12,562 bases of DNA from the NCBI GenBank assembly GCA_050116035.1, contig JASFPJ010000072.1, positions 1 through 12,562 on the forward strand, read 5' to 3'. The stretch comes from SOIA01 sp050116035. Lineage in GTDB: Bacteria > Acidobacteriota > Aminicenantia > Aminicenantales > Aminicenantaceae. The position numbers were made by a program, and so were the translations under genes. Position 1 is the stretch's first letter, and each line of letters opens with the position of its first letter. Shown one piece after another: positions 5,167-12,562 of this stretch. A model generated the notes under the pieces. The model was not told where the DNA came from. It made no database searches and was given only the letters and a program-made list of their open reading frames with translations.

Positions 5167-6480
5167 ATGTATCTACAGATTGGAATCATATCCGCTATCA
5201 TGGTGGCCGCCTATTCTCTGGCAAAATGGAAGAAGCTTTCAGTCGAAATAAGTATGCTCGCCGCCGCTGTGACTGGAGGTCTGGCCGGAGCGTTCACGAG
5301 CACCCCCCACATAGGGCAACTGGCCCGCCATCTTGTTGAAGGTTCCTTCACCTATCTTGATGTCATCCTGGTCTTTTCCACCGCCACGATTTTTATGGCC
5401 ATCGTCAGTGAGTCCGGCGGCGTGAATTATGTTGTCAGAGCCACGATAAAATATTTTTACAATGTGCGTGTAATCGCTTTGATCCTGCTCATGGTGATTG
5501 TTTTGATTCCTGGTGCGCTCACCGGGGCAGGCAGCGTATCCCTGCTTGTGGTCGGGGCGCCGGTCGCACTCGCATTGGGATACTTGGGTATAGAGAAAAA
5601 AAGAGCAGCGGCCATTCTCTTTATAGTGGCCGGTTTGAGCGCTGCGGCTCCTCCGGTCAACATCTGGGCAATGATCCTCTGTGCGGGAACCGCCATCCCG
5701 TATGTGGGCTTCGAGCTTCCTCTCGGCATTCCTGTTCTCATCCTGGGAACCTTTACGGTTCTTCTCCTGGGATGGAAACGAAGGGAAAAGCAGAGCCTTG
5801 AAGCCGTCCTCAAAGAGATGCCTGAAATACCGCCGCGCATGAGCTGGTGGAGAGTACTTCTCCCCTTTCTCGTCTTCTTTGGATTGGTTATTGCCTATCG
5901 AATGTGGCCGTTTTCCACACCGATAATTGGCCTGGCTCTGGAATTCGTTATTGCAGCACTGGTTGCCTGGCTGGTGAGCCCAAAAAAAATAAAAATTCTG
6001 GTCCTCTCAAGAGATACGATGAAGAAGCTGCTTCCTCTGCTGGCCACTATGGTTGTCGTGGGCATGCTGCAGCAGATCATGACTGTGACCGGGGTCAGGG
6101 GAATGATTTCATTTGCGGTCATCAGCACTCCCATCATCCTGCTGTTCATATCTCTCGCCCTGATCATTCCGGTCTCAGAAGGGGTGCTGACTTATGGGGG
6201 AGCGGCGATCATCGGGATTCCTCTCGTCTGGTTTTTGGATTCTATTGGCCTTCATGCGACTGTGGCCATAGCCGGATTGAGCCTGCTCTGGCCTCTAGGA
6301 GACGGGCTCCCTCCAACTGCCCTGATTGGGAGGCTCAGCGTGATGGTCTCCGAGTACAAGGGTCCCTACTGGACATTCCTGAGGAGCACATGGGTTCCCT
6401 GGCTGGTGATTACAGCCGTCGGAATCTTGATGATTAGATTCAGCGCCAAACTGGAGTTTCTTGTGAGATGGAGTATGTGA
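5167..6480 (+). CDS. IT-superfamily permease, TRAP large subunit (DctM)-like
   Basis: This 437-residue integral membrane protein has roughly ten to twelve hydrophobic segments. The two halves carry parallel features: PGALTGAGSVSLLVVGAP (115-132) and APPVNIWAMIL (161-171) in the first, and PVSEGVLTYGGAAIIGIP (335-352) and LGDGLPPTALIGRL (377-390) in the second. This two-fold arrangement of broken helices is typical of ion-coupled organic-anion carriers such as TRAP large subunits, DcuC-like and ArsB/NhaD-like proteins. I expect cation-coupled uptake (or exchange) of an organic acid, amino acid or small peptide; the substrate is not readable. No TRAP small permease or classical binding protein gene is seen nearby. 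It opens the plus-strand cluster and is followed 13 bp later by a small membrane protein gene. The start is chosen for the hydrophobic N-terminus (MYLQIGIISAIMVA); its ribosome site is weak. Confidence 0.82.
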   Translation: MYLQIGIISAIMVAAYSLAKWKKLSVEISMLAAAVTGGLAGAFTSTPHIGQLARHLVEGSFTYLDVILVFSTATIFMAIVSESGGVNYVVRATIKYFYNVRVIALILLMVIVLIPGALTGAGSVSLLVVGAPVALALGYLGIEKKRAAAILFIVAGLSAAAPPVNIWAMILCAGTAIPYVGFELPLGIPVLILGTFTVLLLGWKRREKQSLEAVLKEMPEIPPRMSWWRVLLPFLVFFGLVIAYRMWPFSTPIIGLALEFVIAALVAWLVSPKKIKILVLSRDTMKKLLPLLATMVVVGMLQQIMTVTGVRGMISFAVISTPIILLFISLALIIPVSEGVLTYGGAAIIGIPLVWFLDSIGLHATVAIAGLSLLWPLGDGLPPTALIGRLSVMVSEYKGPYWTFLRSTWVPWLVITAVGILMIRFSAKLEFLVRWSM

Positions 6481-6493
6481 AGGAGGCTTTGAG

Positions 6494-6649
6494 ATGCCTT
6501 TGATAATGATTATCTACTATATCATCTCTGCCTTTTTGGTCTGCATGCTGGTTTGGAACTTCATCAGAGAAAAAAAGAATGTGAATGATATGCTCCTTTA
6601 TTTGCTTGTAATGATACCGCTCGTACTGAGAATCCTGCGAGTCAAATAA
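6494..6649 (+). CDS. 51-residue membrane protein between permease and hydrolase
   Basis: This short gene has an excellent ribosome site, AGGAGG seven bases before ATG, 13 bp after the permease stop. Its own stop lies only 7 bp before the next gene. The product has two hydrophobic stretches (PLIMIIYYIISAFLVCMLVW and MLLYLLVMIPLVL) joined by a charged loop (IREKKNVND), consistent with a two-span hairpin membrane protein. I recognise no family. Position suggests an accessory subunit or stabiliser of the permease, loosely like the small subunits of other carriers. That role is inference. The tight spacing on both sides argues for one operon. Confidence 0.8.
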   Translation: MPLIMIIYYIISAFLVCMLVWNFIREKKNVNDMLLYLLVMIPLVLRILRVK

Positions 6650-6656
6650 AAGAGAA

Positions 6657-7850
6657 ATGAATTGGTTACGAAAAATGGATGACAAAATATCTCGTTCATG
6701 GACTGTTAAACTGATATTTCTCCTGGTTGTGGCCGCCATTATGGTCACCGGCGGTCTCCAACTCTATACACACAGACACTATAAGATGCCCATCGTTATT
6801 GGTCCAGGAGTCACAAAAGTCGTTAAGCTGAGCGAATTTTCAGAGGGATTGAAAGGGACCATGGCGGATACCGATGTTTTTTTCCTGGAAGGAAAAGAAA
6901 AAGGCGGGAAAGTTCTGATCATGGCCAATACTCACGCCAACGAACCGGCCGCAATCCTGGCTTCCGTGATATTCATCGAAAACGCAGTCATCGAGAAAGG
7001 AACTCTCATCATCATTCCCCAGTTCAACCACAGCGCGAGCCGGAACACCAGACCCGGGGACGGATACCCTCTCTACTTCGAGATCCCCACCGAATGGGGG
7101 GCGAAAAAATTCAGGATGGGAAACCGGGATGCCTCCCCCCTCGACCAGTGGCCTGATCCGGATGTTTACATTCATTATCCCGACAAACAGCTTCTGTCCT
7201 TCATCGATGTGAGGAACACGAACAGAACATGGCCGGGGCGGGCCAACGGCCCCTTGATGGAGCGGGTGACATATGGAGCCATGCAGATCATGAGAGAAGA
7301 AAACGTGGATATAGCCGTGGATATTCACGGCGCAGAAACGATGTTCCCGGTGACAAACTGCATCGTGGCTCCGGATAAATCCGTGAGAATCGCCACGATG
7401 GCCTCTCTCACTGTCAAGGCCAGGGAAGGATTTGAAAGCCATGTCGAACCTTCCCCTTCAGGTTTCCGCGGGCTTTCTCACCGGGAGATCGGCGATTATT
7501 CAGAGACGATGCCCTTTCTGCTGGAGGCTCCCATTCCGTTTCTCGATCAACCGACCGGCCCAAAAACAGTACAGCTACTCCTGGATGGTAAGGATCCATT
7601 TTTACTCAGTCTTTCAAAAAAAGGGAAACTGTTCGTGCCCTATGACGAGTCTGGATGGTCGATGGAAAAACGCGTGGGGCAGCACTGCTCTGTTGTCCTG
7701 GAGCTCATGCGGCAGTTTTCAAGAAGACTGCCTGAAAAAAAAATCGAAGTCCGGAATGTTCCGCGTTACGCCGAAGTGGTAAAAAACGGCGTCGGATATT
7801 ATTTCCATGACCCGAAGAAAGCGGATAAGGATAAGGTGGTTCTGAACTGA
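6657..7850 (+). CDS. Membrane-anchored M14-type zinc hydrolase (aspartoacylase/succinylglutamate desuccinylase-like)
   Basis: The 397-residue product belongs to the AstE/AspA branch of the M14 zinc carboxypeptidase clan, whose members remove acyl groups from N-acyl amino acids or trim peptides. Zinc ligands appear as H93 and E96 in NTHANEP and H224 in VDIHGAE. R190 (NTNRTWPG) is a likely substrate-binding arginine, and E290 in FLLEAPIP is the candidate general base. Residues 17-37 form an uncleaved membrane anchor or signal, so the catalytic domain probably faces the periplasm, whereas the classical enzymes AstE and AspA are cytoplasmic. It begins 7 bp after the small membrane protein gene. 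AGAGAA before ATG is a modest ribosome site, so coupling is likely. The exact substrate is unknown. Confidence 0.85.
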   Translation: MNWLRKMDDKISRSWTVKLIFLLVVAAIMVTGGLQLYTHRHYKMPIVIGPGVTKVVKLSEFSEGLKGTMADTDVFFLEGKEKGGKVLIMANTHANEPAAILASVIFIENAVIEKGTLIIIPQFNHSASRNTRPGDGYPLYFEIPTEWGAKKFRMGNRDASPLDQWPDPDVYIHYPDKQLLSFIDVRNTNRTWPGRANGPLMERVTYGAMQIMREENVDIAVDIHGAETMFPVTNCIVAPDKSVRIATMASLTVKAREGFESHVEPSPSGFRGLSHREIGDYSETMPFLLEAPIPFLDQPTGPKTVQLLLDGKDPFLLSLSKKGKLFVPYDESGWSMEKRVGQHCSVVLELMRQFSRRLPEKKIEVRNVPRYAEVVKNGVGYYFHDPKKADKDKVVLN

Positions 7851-7973
7851 TTCCAGGTTTGAGTTCTTCAAAGGCATGAGATTTTCGCTTATGAGTTTAA
7901 GGTGAGAATCATCACTACCTGGCTGACTTACAGGATAATAATTTAGCATTCATGATAAAAAAGGAGACAAAGA

Positions 7974-9728
7974 GTGAGATTTAAAAAAGCACATTCAATA
8001 TCTCTTTTGATTCTTGTGACCCTGGCGCTGACCTGCGCTTATGTTCTTGACTCCCAGAAAGGCGATAGAGAAAAAGCCTTACTCTGGGAAAATCCCGAGA
8101 GAGGGTGCACTGTTGTCCTGGTTGGCAAAGAGGCTTCGACAGACAGCTCAGTGATGACCACCCATACTGCAGACTGCAGTGTCTGCGACTGGACCTGGCG
8201 GCATGTCCCCGCCGCAGATCATGAGCCCGGTTCGAAGCGAAAGATCTACTACATCAGCCAGATCAGGACCTGGCCTCCTGAAACCGGCGGCAAATGGGAA
8301 ATGTACACAGAAAATGATACCGGTCTTGAAATCCCTCAGGTCGCCCGCACCTATGCCTACCACCATGGAGTTTTTGGGTACATGAACGAGCATCAACTGG
8401 CCATCGCAGAATCCACCATCGGGTGTCTCCCAAAGATGAGGAACCCGACTCCTGCGGCTAAAATCGACATCACAACACTGACACTGATCGCCATGGAAAG
8501 ATGCCGGACCGCAAGAGAAGCCATCCAAACCATGGGCAAACTGGCCGAAGAACACGGATATGGGTATCATGACTCGGGCGAGATGCTCGCCGTGGCGGAC
8601 CCGGATGAGGTCTGGGTGTTCGAGATCATGCCGGTTGGCCCTTTGTGGACACCGAAGAGCGAGAAGCCCGGGGCTGTCTGGTGCGCCCAGAGAGTCCCGG
8701 ACGGCCATGTCAGTGTCTGTCCGAATGAATCCCGGATCGGCGAAATCGACCTCGACAATCCTGATTATTTCATGGCTTCTCCGAATGCAGTCTCTTTTGC
8801 TGTAGAAAAGGGGATGTATGATCCGAAAAGCGGGAAACCTTTTAACTGGAAAAAAGCCTATTCACCCAGTGAATACAGCGCCACCAGCAGCGGCGGAACA
8901 AGGGCACGGATGTGGCGTTTCTTCGACCTTGTCGCTCCGTCTCAAAATTTCAGCCCGGATACACCCAACATGGAGTTCCCGTTTTCGGTGAAGCCGGATA
9001 AAAAACTCTCACTCCAGGATGTCATCGATATCACACGGGACAAATACCAGGGAACGCCGTTTGACCCGGCTGAAGGCCTGAGAGGGGGTCCATTCGCCAA
9101 TCCCAACTACCATCCCAGGCCAGTCAGAGCGGGCGAAAAAACATACAACACGCCCCGCACCATCAGTGTCAACCGCGCTGAATACACCACGGTGACCCAG
9201 AGCCGAAGCTGGCTGCCACATGCGATCGGAGGGATCGTCTGGTTGGCCTTCGGCGCTCAGGACACCGCATGCTACATGCCGCTGTATGCAGGAATCACTG
9301 AGATTCCCCACTCCTTCAGCATCGGAGACCACTGGGTGTTCAACAGGGAATCCGCGCGTTGGGCGTTTGATTATGTGGATTTCCACGCCCTGGTGGCCTA
9401 CTCCCACGCCATCCAGGATATCAAAAAAGCCCAGGATAAATGGGAAAAAACAGCCATTGAGAGGGTTCCGTCTATCGACGTCTCAGCCAAAGAACTCTAC
9501 AAACAGGACCCGAAACTGGCCATCAATTTTCTCACCGACTACTGTCTGAACAATGCCAATAAAGTCATTAAAGCCTGGTGGGATCTCGGCGACCGGCTGC
9601 TTGTTAAGTATAACCATTTGAGCATCTATGACTCCAAGAACAGAAGGCGTTCCAACCTGTCGTATCCTGAATGGTGGGTCGAGGAAACAGTCAAATATCA
9701 TAAACTGGAGCCGAGAAAAGAGAGGTAA
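7974..9728 (+). CDS. Secreted C69-family dipeptidase, first paralog
   Basis: This 584-residue peptidase family C69 (PepD-type, Ntn-hydrolase) protein probably cleaves dipeptides or other short peptides. A hydrophobic signal lies at about residues 8-24. A short propeptide then leads to the presumed N-terminal nucleophile C45 (RGCTVVLVGKEAS), which removal of the propeptide would expose. Family motifs follow: SSVMTTHTADCS, ADHEPGSKRKIY, IGCLPKMRNPTP, DPDEVWVFEIMPVGPLW, GGIVWLAFGAQDTACYMPLY and ARWAFDYVDFHALVAYSHA. A CxxC (C68, C71) follows the nucleophile. The start is GTG, supported by AAGGAG eight bases upstream. It lies 123 bp after the M14 gene and 141 bp before a close paralog; both gaps could hold promoters. 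It has TDSS where the paralog has VDGS. Confidence 0.92.
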   Translation: MRFKKAHSISLLILVTLALTCAYVLDSQKGDREKALLWENPERGCTVVLVGKEASTDSSVMTTHTADCSVCDWTWRHVPAADHEPGSKRKIYYISQIRTWPPETGGKWEMYTENDTGLEIPQVARTYAYHHGVFGYMNEHQLAIAESTIGCLPKMRNPTPAAKIDITTLTLIAMERCRTAREAIQTMGKLAEEHGYGYHDSGEMLAVADPDEVWVFEIMPVGPLWTPKSEKPGAVWCAQRVPDGHVSVCPNESRIGEIDLDNPDYFMASPNAVSFAVEKGMYDPKSGKPFNWKKAYSPSEYSATSSGGTRARMWRFFDLVAPSQNFSPDTPNMEFPFSVKPDKKLSLQDVIDITRDKYQGTPFDPAEGLRGGPFANPNYHPRPVRAGEKTYNTPRTISVNRAEYTTVTQSRSWLPHAIGGIVWLAFGAQDTACYMPLYAGITEIPHSFSIGDHWVFNRESARWAFDYVDFHALVAYSHAIQDIKKAQDKWEKTAIERVPSIDVSAKELYKQDPKLAINFLTDYCLNNANKVIKAWWDLGDRLLVKYNHLSIYDSKNRRRSNLSYPEWWVEETVKYHKLEPRKER

Positions 9729-9869
9729 TCTGCGAATAAATAAAGGAGCCATCGATTTACATTTTAGTACTGACGTTTCATTGATGGATTCAGATGTTAA
9801 GGATAGGAATTTCAAGCATCTTTATTTAAAATAGTACTCATCATTTAAAATTATTTAGGAGGATAAAAA

Positions 9870-11675
9870 GTGAATAAGAAAAAATTATTACTGCCATTCG
9901 TGATGATGGTTTTCCTTGTGATATTTTTTCCTCTTTCTGTGTATACGACTACAGAATGTGAAAACTGCGATACAGATTTTCCTCGGGACGGCTGCACCGT
10001 TATCATCGTCGGGAAGAAAGCTTCTGTGGACGGCTCAGTGATGACAACCCATACCTGCGACTGCAGCTTCTGCGACTGGACCTGGCGGTATGTGCCGCCG
10101 GCAGACCATGAGCCCGGTGCGACACGAAAAATCTACCGCGCTTCCCAGTATAAGACCTGGCATCCCAGCGAAGGACTCAAGTGGGAAAAAATCAAGGAGG
10201 AATTCACAGGGCTTGAAATCCCTCAGCCGGCCCGGACCTACGGTTATCTTCATGGGATGTTCGGTTATATGAACGATCATCAGGTAGCCATCGGAGAATC
10301 CACCATCGGCTGTCACCGCAAGATGAGGAATCCCACCCCATCGGCCAAGATCGACCTAACAGCGTTGACTATGCTCGCGATGGAAAGAAGTAAGACTGCA
10401 CGCGAAGCCATCCAAATCATGGGGGAGATCACCGAACAATATGGTTACGGATTTTATGATGATGGTGAGATGCTGGCTGTTTCCGATCCGAATGAAGTCT
10501 GGATCTTCGAGATCATGCCTGTCGGACCTTTGTGGACACCGAAAAGCGGGAAGCCGGGGTCCATCTGGTGCGCTCAGAGAGTCCCGGATGACCATGTCAG
10601 CGTCTGCCCGAATGAATCCCGGATTGGAGAAATCGATCTGGATAACCCCGATTATTTCATGGCATCCTCGAACGTCATCTCCTACGCTGTGGAGAACGGG
10701 TACTATGACCCGGACAGCGGAGAACCTTTCAACTGGAAGAAGGCATATTCTCCCAGTGAGTACAGTGCCTGGAGCAGCCAGGGAAGCCGGGCTCGCCTCT
10801 GGTGCCTCTTTAACTTGATGGCGCCATCCCTGGGATTAAGCCCGAAGACACCCAACATGGACCTTCCCTTCTCTGTAAAGCCAGATAAAAAACTCTCTGT
10901 CCAGGATGTGATGAACCACACACGGTATAAGTTTGAAGGGACACAGTTCGACCCGGTGAGAGGACTTCAAGGTGGGCCGTTCAAGAATCCCAATTACCTT
11001 CCCCGGCCATTCAAACTCGATGAAAAGACCTATAACACCGCTCGCTTCGTAGGGGTCAACCGCGCTGAATACGTGACTGTCACACAGTGCAGAGACTGGC
11101 TTCCGAATCCGGTGGGTGGGATTGTCTGGCTGGCTTTCGGCGCTCAGGACACCTCCTGCTTCGTTCCCCTGTACATCGGTATCGATGCCATCCCGGAATC
11201 ATTCATGATCGGAGACCACTTTGTGTTTGACCGCAAGGCGGCCCGCTGGGCATTCGATTATGCGGATTTCCACACTCAAGTGGTTTACTCTCATGCCATA
11301 AAAGATGTCCGGAAAGCCCAGGAAAAGTGGGAAGGGAGCGCAGTCAACCGGACTCCGACCATCGATAAAGTCGCTCAAGAACTCTTCAAGCAGGACCCGG
11401 CTATGGCGACAGATTTTCTAACCGACTACTGCATCAATAACGCGAACAGAGTTGTCGATGCCTGGTGGGAACTGGGTGACCAGATACTCGTCAAATTCAA
11501 CCACCTCTGGATCTACAATACAGAGACACGAAGAACAAGCCGGTTGGAATTTCCTGAATGGTGGCTCAGAGAGCTTGTGAAGTACGACAAATTAATCGCC
11601 CAGGAAGATTTGGAAGAAAAGGAACCAGAACAGCAAAAGTCCACAAAGACAAAGAAGAAAAAAAGGAAAAAATAA
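9870..11675 (+). CDS. Secreted C69-family dipeptidase, second paralog with a lysine-rich tail
   Basis: This 601-residue protein is collinear with the preceding dipeptidase over its whole catalytic part, with long identical runs such as VSVCPNESRIGEIDLDNPDY. The two therefore arose by tandem duplication. A signal peptide (about residues 5-25) and a short cysteine-containing propeptide (ECENCDTD) precede the presumed nucleophile C42 (DGCTVIIVGKKAS). It has CxCxxC (C63, C65, C68) where the first copy has only CxxC. Signal and propeptide are not conserved between the copies. The C-terminus adds a charged tail, EEKEPEQQKSTKTKKKKRKK, absent from the first copy. The start is GTG with AGGAGG seven bases upstream. 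A repeat array begins three bases after the stop. A dipeptidase role is well supported by family; substrate preference is unknown. Confidence 0.92.
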   Translation: MNKKKLLLPFVMMVFLVIFFPLSVYTTTECENCDTDFPRDGCTVIIVGKKASVDGSVMTTHTCDCSFCDWTWRYVPPADHEPGATRKIYRASQYKTWHPSEGLKWEKIKEEFTGLEIPQPARTYGYLHGMFGYMNDHQVAIGESTIGCHRKMRNPTPSAKIDLTALTMLAMERSKTAREAIQIMGEITEQYGYGFYDDGEMLAVSDPNEVWIFEIMPVGPLWTPKSGKPGSIWCAQRVPDDHVSVCPNESRIGEIDLDNPDYFMASSNVISYAVENGYYDPDSGEPFNWKKAYSPSEYSAWSSQGSRARLWCLFNLMAPSLGLSPKTPNMDLPFSVKPDKKLSVQDVMNHTRYKFEGTQFDPVRGLQGGPFKNPNYLPRPFKLDEKTYNTARFVGVNRAEYVTVTQCRDWLPNPVGGIVWLAFGAQDTSCFVPLYIGIDAIPESFMIGDHFVFDRKAARWAFDYADFHTQVVYSHAIKDVRKAQEKWEGSAVNRTPTIDKVAQELFKQDPAMATDFLTDYCINNANRVVDAWWELGDQILVKFNHLWIYNTETRRTSRLEFPEWWLRELVKYDKLIAQEDLEEKEPEQQKSTKTKKKKRKK

Positions 11676-11678
11676 AAC

Positions 11679-11856
11679 TGTCACTGTGAGCGCAGAGTGG
11701 CGATCTCATACGGTTGTCATTGCGAGCGAAGCGCGGCAATCTCACTCACTCGTCATTGCGAGGAACAAAGTGACGTGGCAATCTCATACGGTTGTCATTG
11801 CGAGCGAAGCGCGGCAATCTCACTTACCTGTCATTGCGAGCGAAGCGCGGCAATCT
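11679..11856. repeat. Second array of 36-bp period repeats, five copies
   Basis: Copies lie at 11679-11706 (diverged), 11715-11742, 11751-11784 (diverged, with six extra bases), 11793-11820 and 11829-11856. Starts are 36 bp apart except after the third copy. The 8-nt spacers are CATACGGT, CACTCACT, CATACGGT and CACTTACC. The good copies differ from those at 181-280 by GCGCGG instead of GCGTGG. Copies two and four are identical including flanking bases, so part of the array was duplicated as a 78-bp unit. Apparent peptides from this stretch are repeat by-products. Confidence 0.95.
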
Positions 11857-11974
11857 CATAAGAAAAAAAATTTTAAAAAAGAGAGAGGTAAAAAACAGAA
11901 CTCGTAATGACTGTTTAGAAAATAGGGCTTTAACCCTAATGATTTCTCTTTTAATATAAGGAGATGGTGATCAA

Positions 11975-12562
11975 ATGAAAAAATTAAAAATATTTTCAGT
12001 CGCTCTACCCACCGTTTTGAGTCTTGCACTCATTCTTTCCGCATCATACCTGGCCGAAACAGAGGTTCCCAAGGCAAAACTGCCGATACTGACAACTTCT
12101 GCCGGCCAAAGCAATGATGTGGTAACCATGAACATCATTCTTGAAGAGGGAGGGATCAAATACGACTACTGTGACGTGCCAACTGTTGAATTGATTGAAG
12201 CTGGAGTCGGACTGGCAGATAAAGAATCCGGCCCCGGCTTTCACGCGGAGGTGTATACCGACCTTGAGAAATTCCCGAAGGGAACACCCTATAAAACCAT
12301 GATCGTGGCCATCGGTGCCAGCTTGAAAGGCATGGGCGCTTCAGGACTCACTGTCAGTGCAGAAGAAAGCCGCTTGAAAAAAATTATCGATTACTGCCAA
12401 AAAAAGGGCATCTTCATCATCGCCACTCATGTGGGTGGAGCCTCAACGCGAGGAGCACCCGGAAGCGACAACGAGAAGATGATCGATGCTGTCGCGCCAT
12501 TCGCCGACTACCTCGTCGTCATTGCCGACAGCAATAAGGATGGACGCTTCACAAACATCTCG
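11975..12562 (+). CDS. Exported DUF6305-like protein, cut by the window end
   Basis: The gene starts at ATG 11975, with AAGGAG eleven bases upstream, and stays open for 196 codons to the end of the window. A signal peptide (KIFSVALPTVLSLALILSAS) is followed by LPILTTSAGQSNDVV, then MIVAIGASLKGMGASG, IIDYCQKKGIFIIATHVGG, RGAPGSDNEKMIDAVAPF and ADYLVVIADSNKDGRF. From memory this matches the exported DUF6305 family, uncharacterised proteins that I recall occurring near TRAP-like permease genes. The pattern is an alternating alpha/beta (Rossmann-like) fold with glycine-rich loops. A periplasmic binding or sensing role for the cluster's permease is possible but unproven. The C-terminus is missing. 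Between the repeat array and this gene lies about 118 bp of AT-rich sequence in which I see no gene. Confidence 0.7.
   Translation, partial: MKKLKIFSVALPTVLSLALILSASYLAETEVPKAKLPILTTSAGQSNDVVTMNIILEEGGIKYDYCDVPTVELIEAGVGLADKESGPGFHAEVYTDLEKFPKGTPYKTMIVAIGASLKGMGASGLTVSAEESRLKKIIDYCQKKGIFIIATHVGGASTRGAPGSDNEKMIDAVAPFADYLVVIADSNKDGRFTNIS

Noticed and set aside
5133..5339. 68-residue plus-strand frame overlapping the permease start
   Set aside because: It runs in another frame across the permease coding region and gives an arginine-rich shadow peptide. The AAGGGG before it is too close to the ATG to count.
5847..6437. 196-residue plus-strand frame inside the permease gene
   Set aside because: It is an out-of-frame shadow; the permease frame has the coherent membrane-protein composition.
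6840..7442. 200-residue minus-strand frame opposite the M14 hydrolase
   Set aside because: It is an antisense shadow; the plus strand carries the zinc motifs.
8148..8708. 186-residue minus-strand frame opposite the first dipeptidase
   Set aside because: It is an antisense shadow of a well-supported gene, without a ribosome site or family motif; a similar shadow recurs opposite the paralog.
11686..11907. 73-residue open frame after the second dipeptidase
   Set aside because: It is composed of the 36-bp repeat plus an AT-rich tail, with no protein signal.

Overview
The window reads as chromosomal DNA of an anaerobic, protein- and sugar-degrading bacterium. My best guess is the Aminicenantes (former OP8) or a relative close to the Acidobacteriota. 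That guess rests on remembered gene style: C69 dipeptidases, a DUF6305-type protein, a DctM-like permease, and intergenic repeats built on TGTCATTGCGAGCGAAGC. No marker gene is present, so the placement is an inference. I see no rRNA, tRNA, CRISPR array, transposase gene or phage gene.

Left part (1-4680). A gene tail enters from the left on the + strand and resembles the C-terminal strands of a serine hydrolase. A short array of 36-bp repeats follows. Everything from 333 to 4658 is then on the minus strand. In transcription order it runs: an NTF2-like lipoprotein, an open segment with no start codon, a cysteine-rich protein, a lysine-rich helical protein, a small membrane protein, a secreted family 2 glycoside hydrolase, and a YgjP-type metallopeptidase flanked by two similar GGGGA/TCCCC hairpins.

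Middle (4659-5166). About 500 bp hold no convincing gene. The stretch is packed with nested inverted repeats from at least three families, bounded by a roughly 13-bp inverted pair. It also separates the minus-strand block from the plus-strand block.

Right part (5167-12562). A plus-strand cluster encodes a multi-spanning IT-superfamily (TRAP large subunit/DctM-like) permease, a 51-residue membrane protein, a membrane-anchored M14 (aspartoacylase/succinylglutamate desuccinylase-like) zinc hydrolase, two tandem secreted C69 dipeptidase paralogs, a second 36-bp repeat array, and an exported DUF6305-like protein cut by the window end. Together they suggest peptides or N-acylated amino acids being hydrolysed outside the cytoplasm and the products taken up by the permease. 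The enzyme families support this outline. The substrates, and the roles of the 51-residue and DUF6305-like proteins, are inference. This cluster is the best candidate here for an under-described system.
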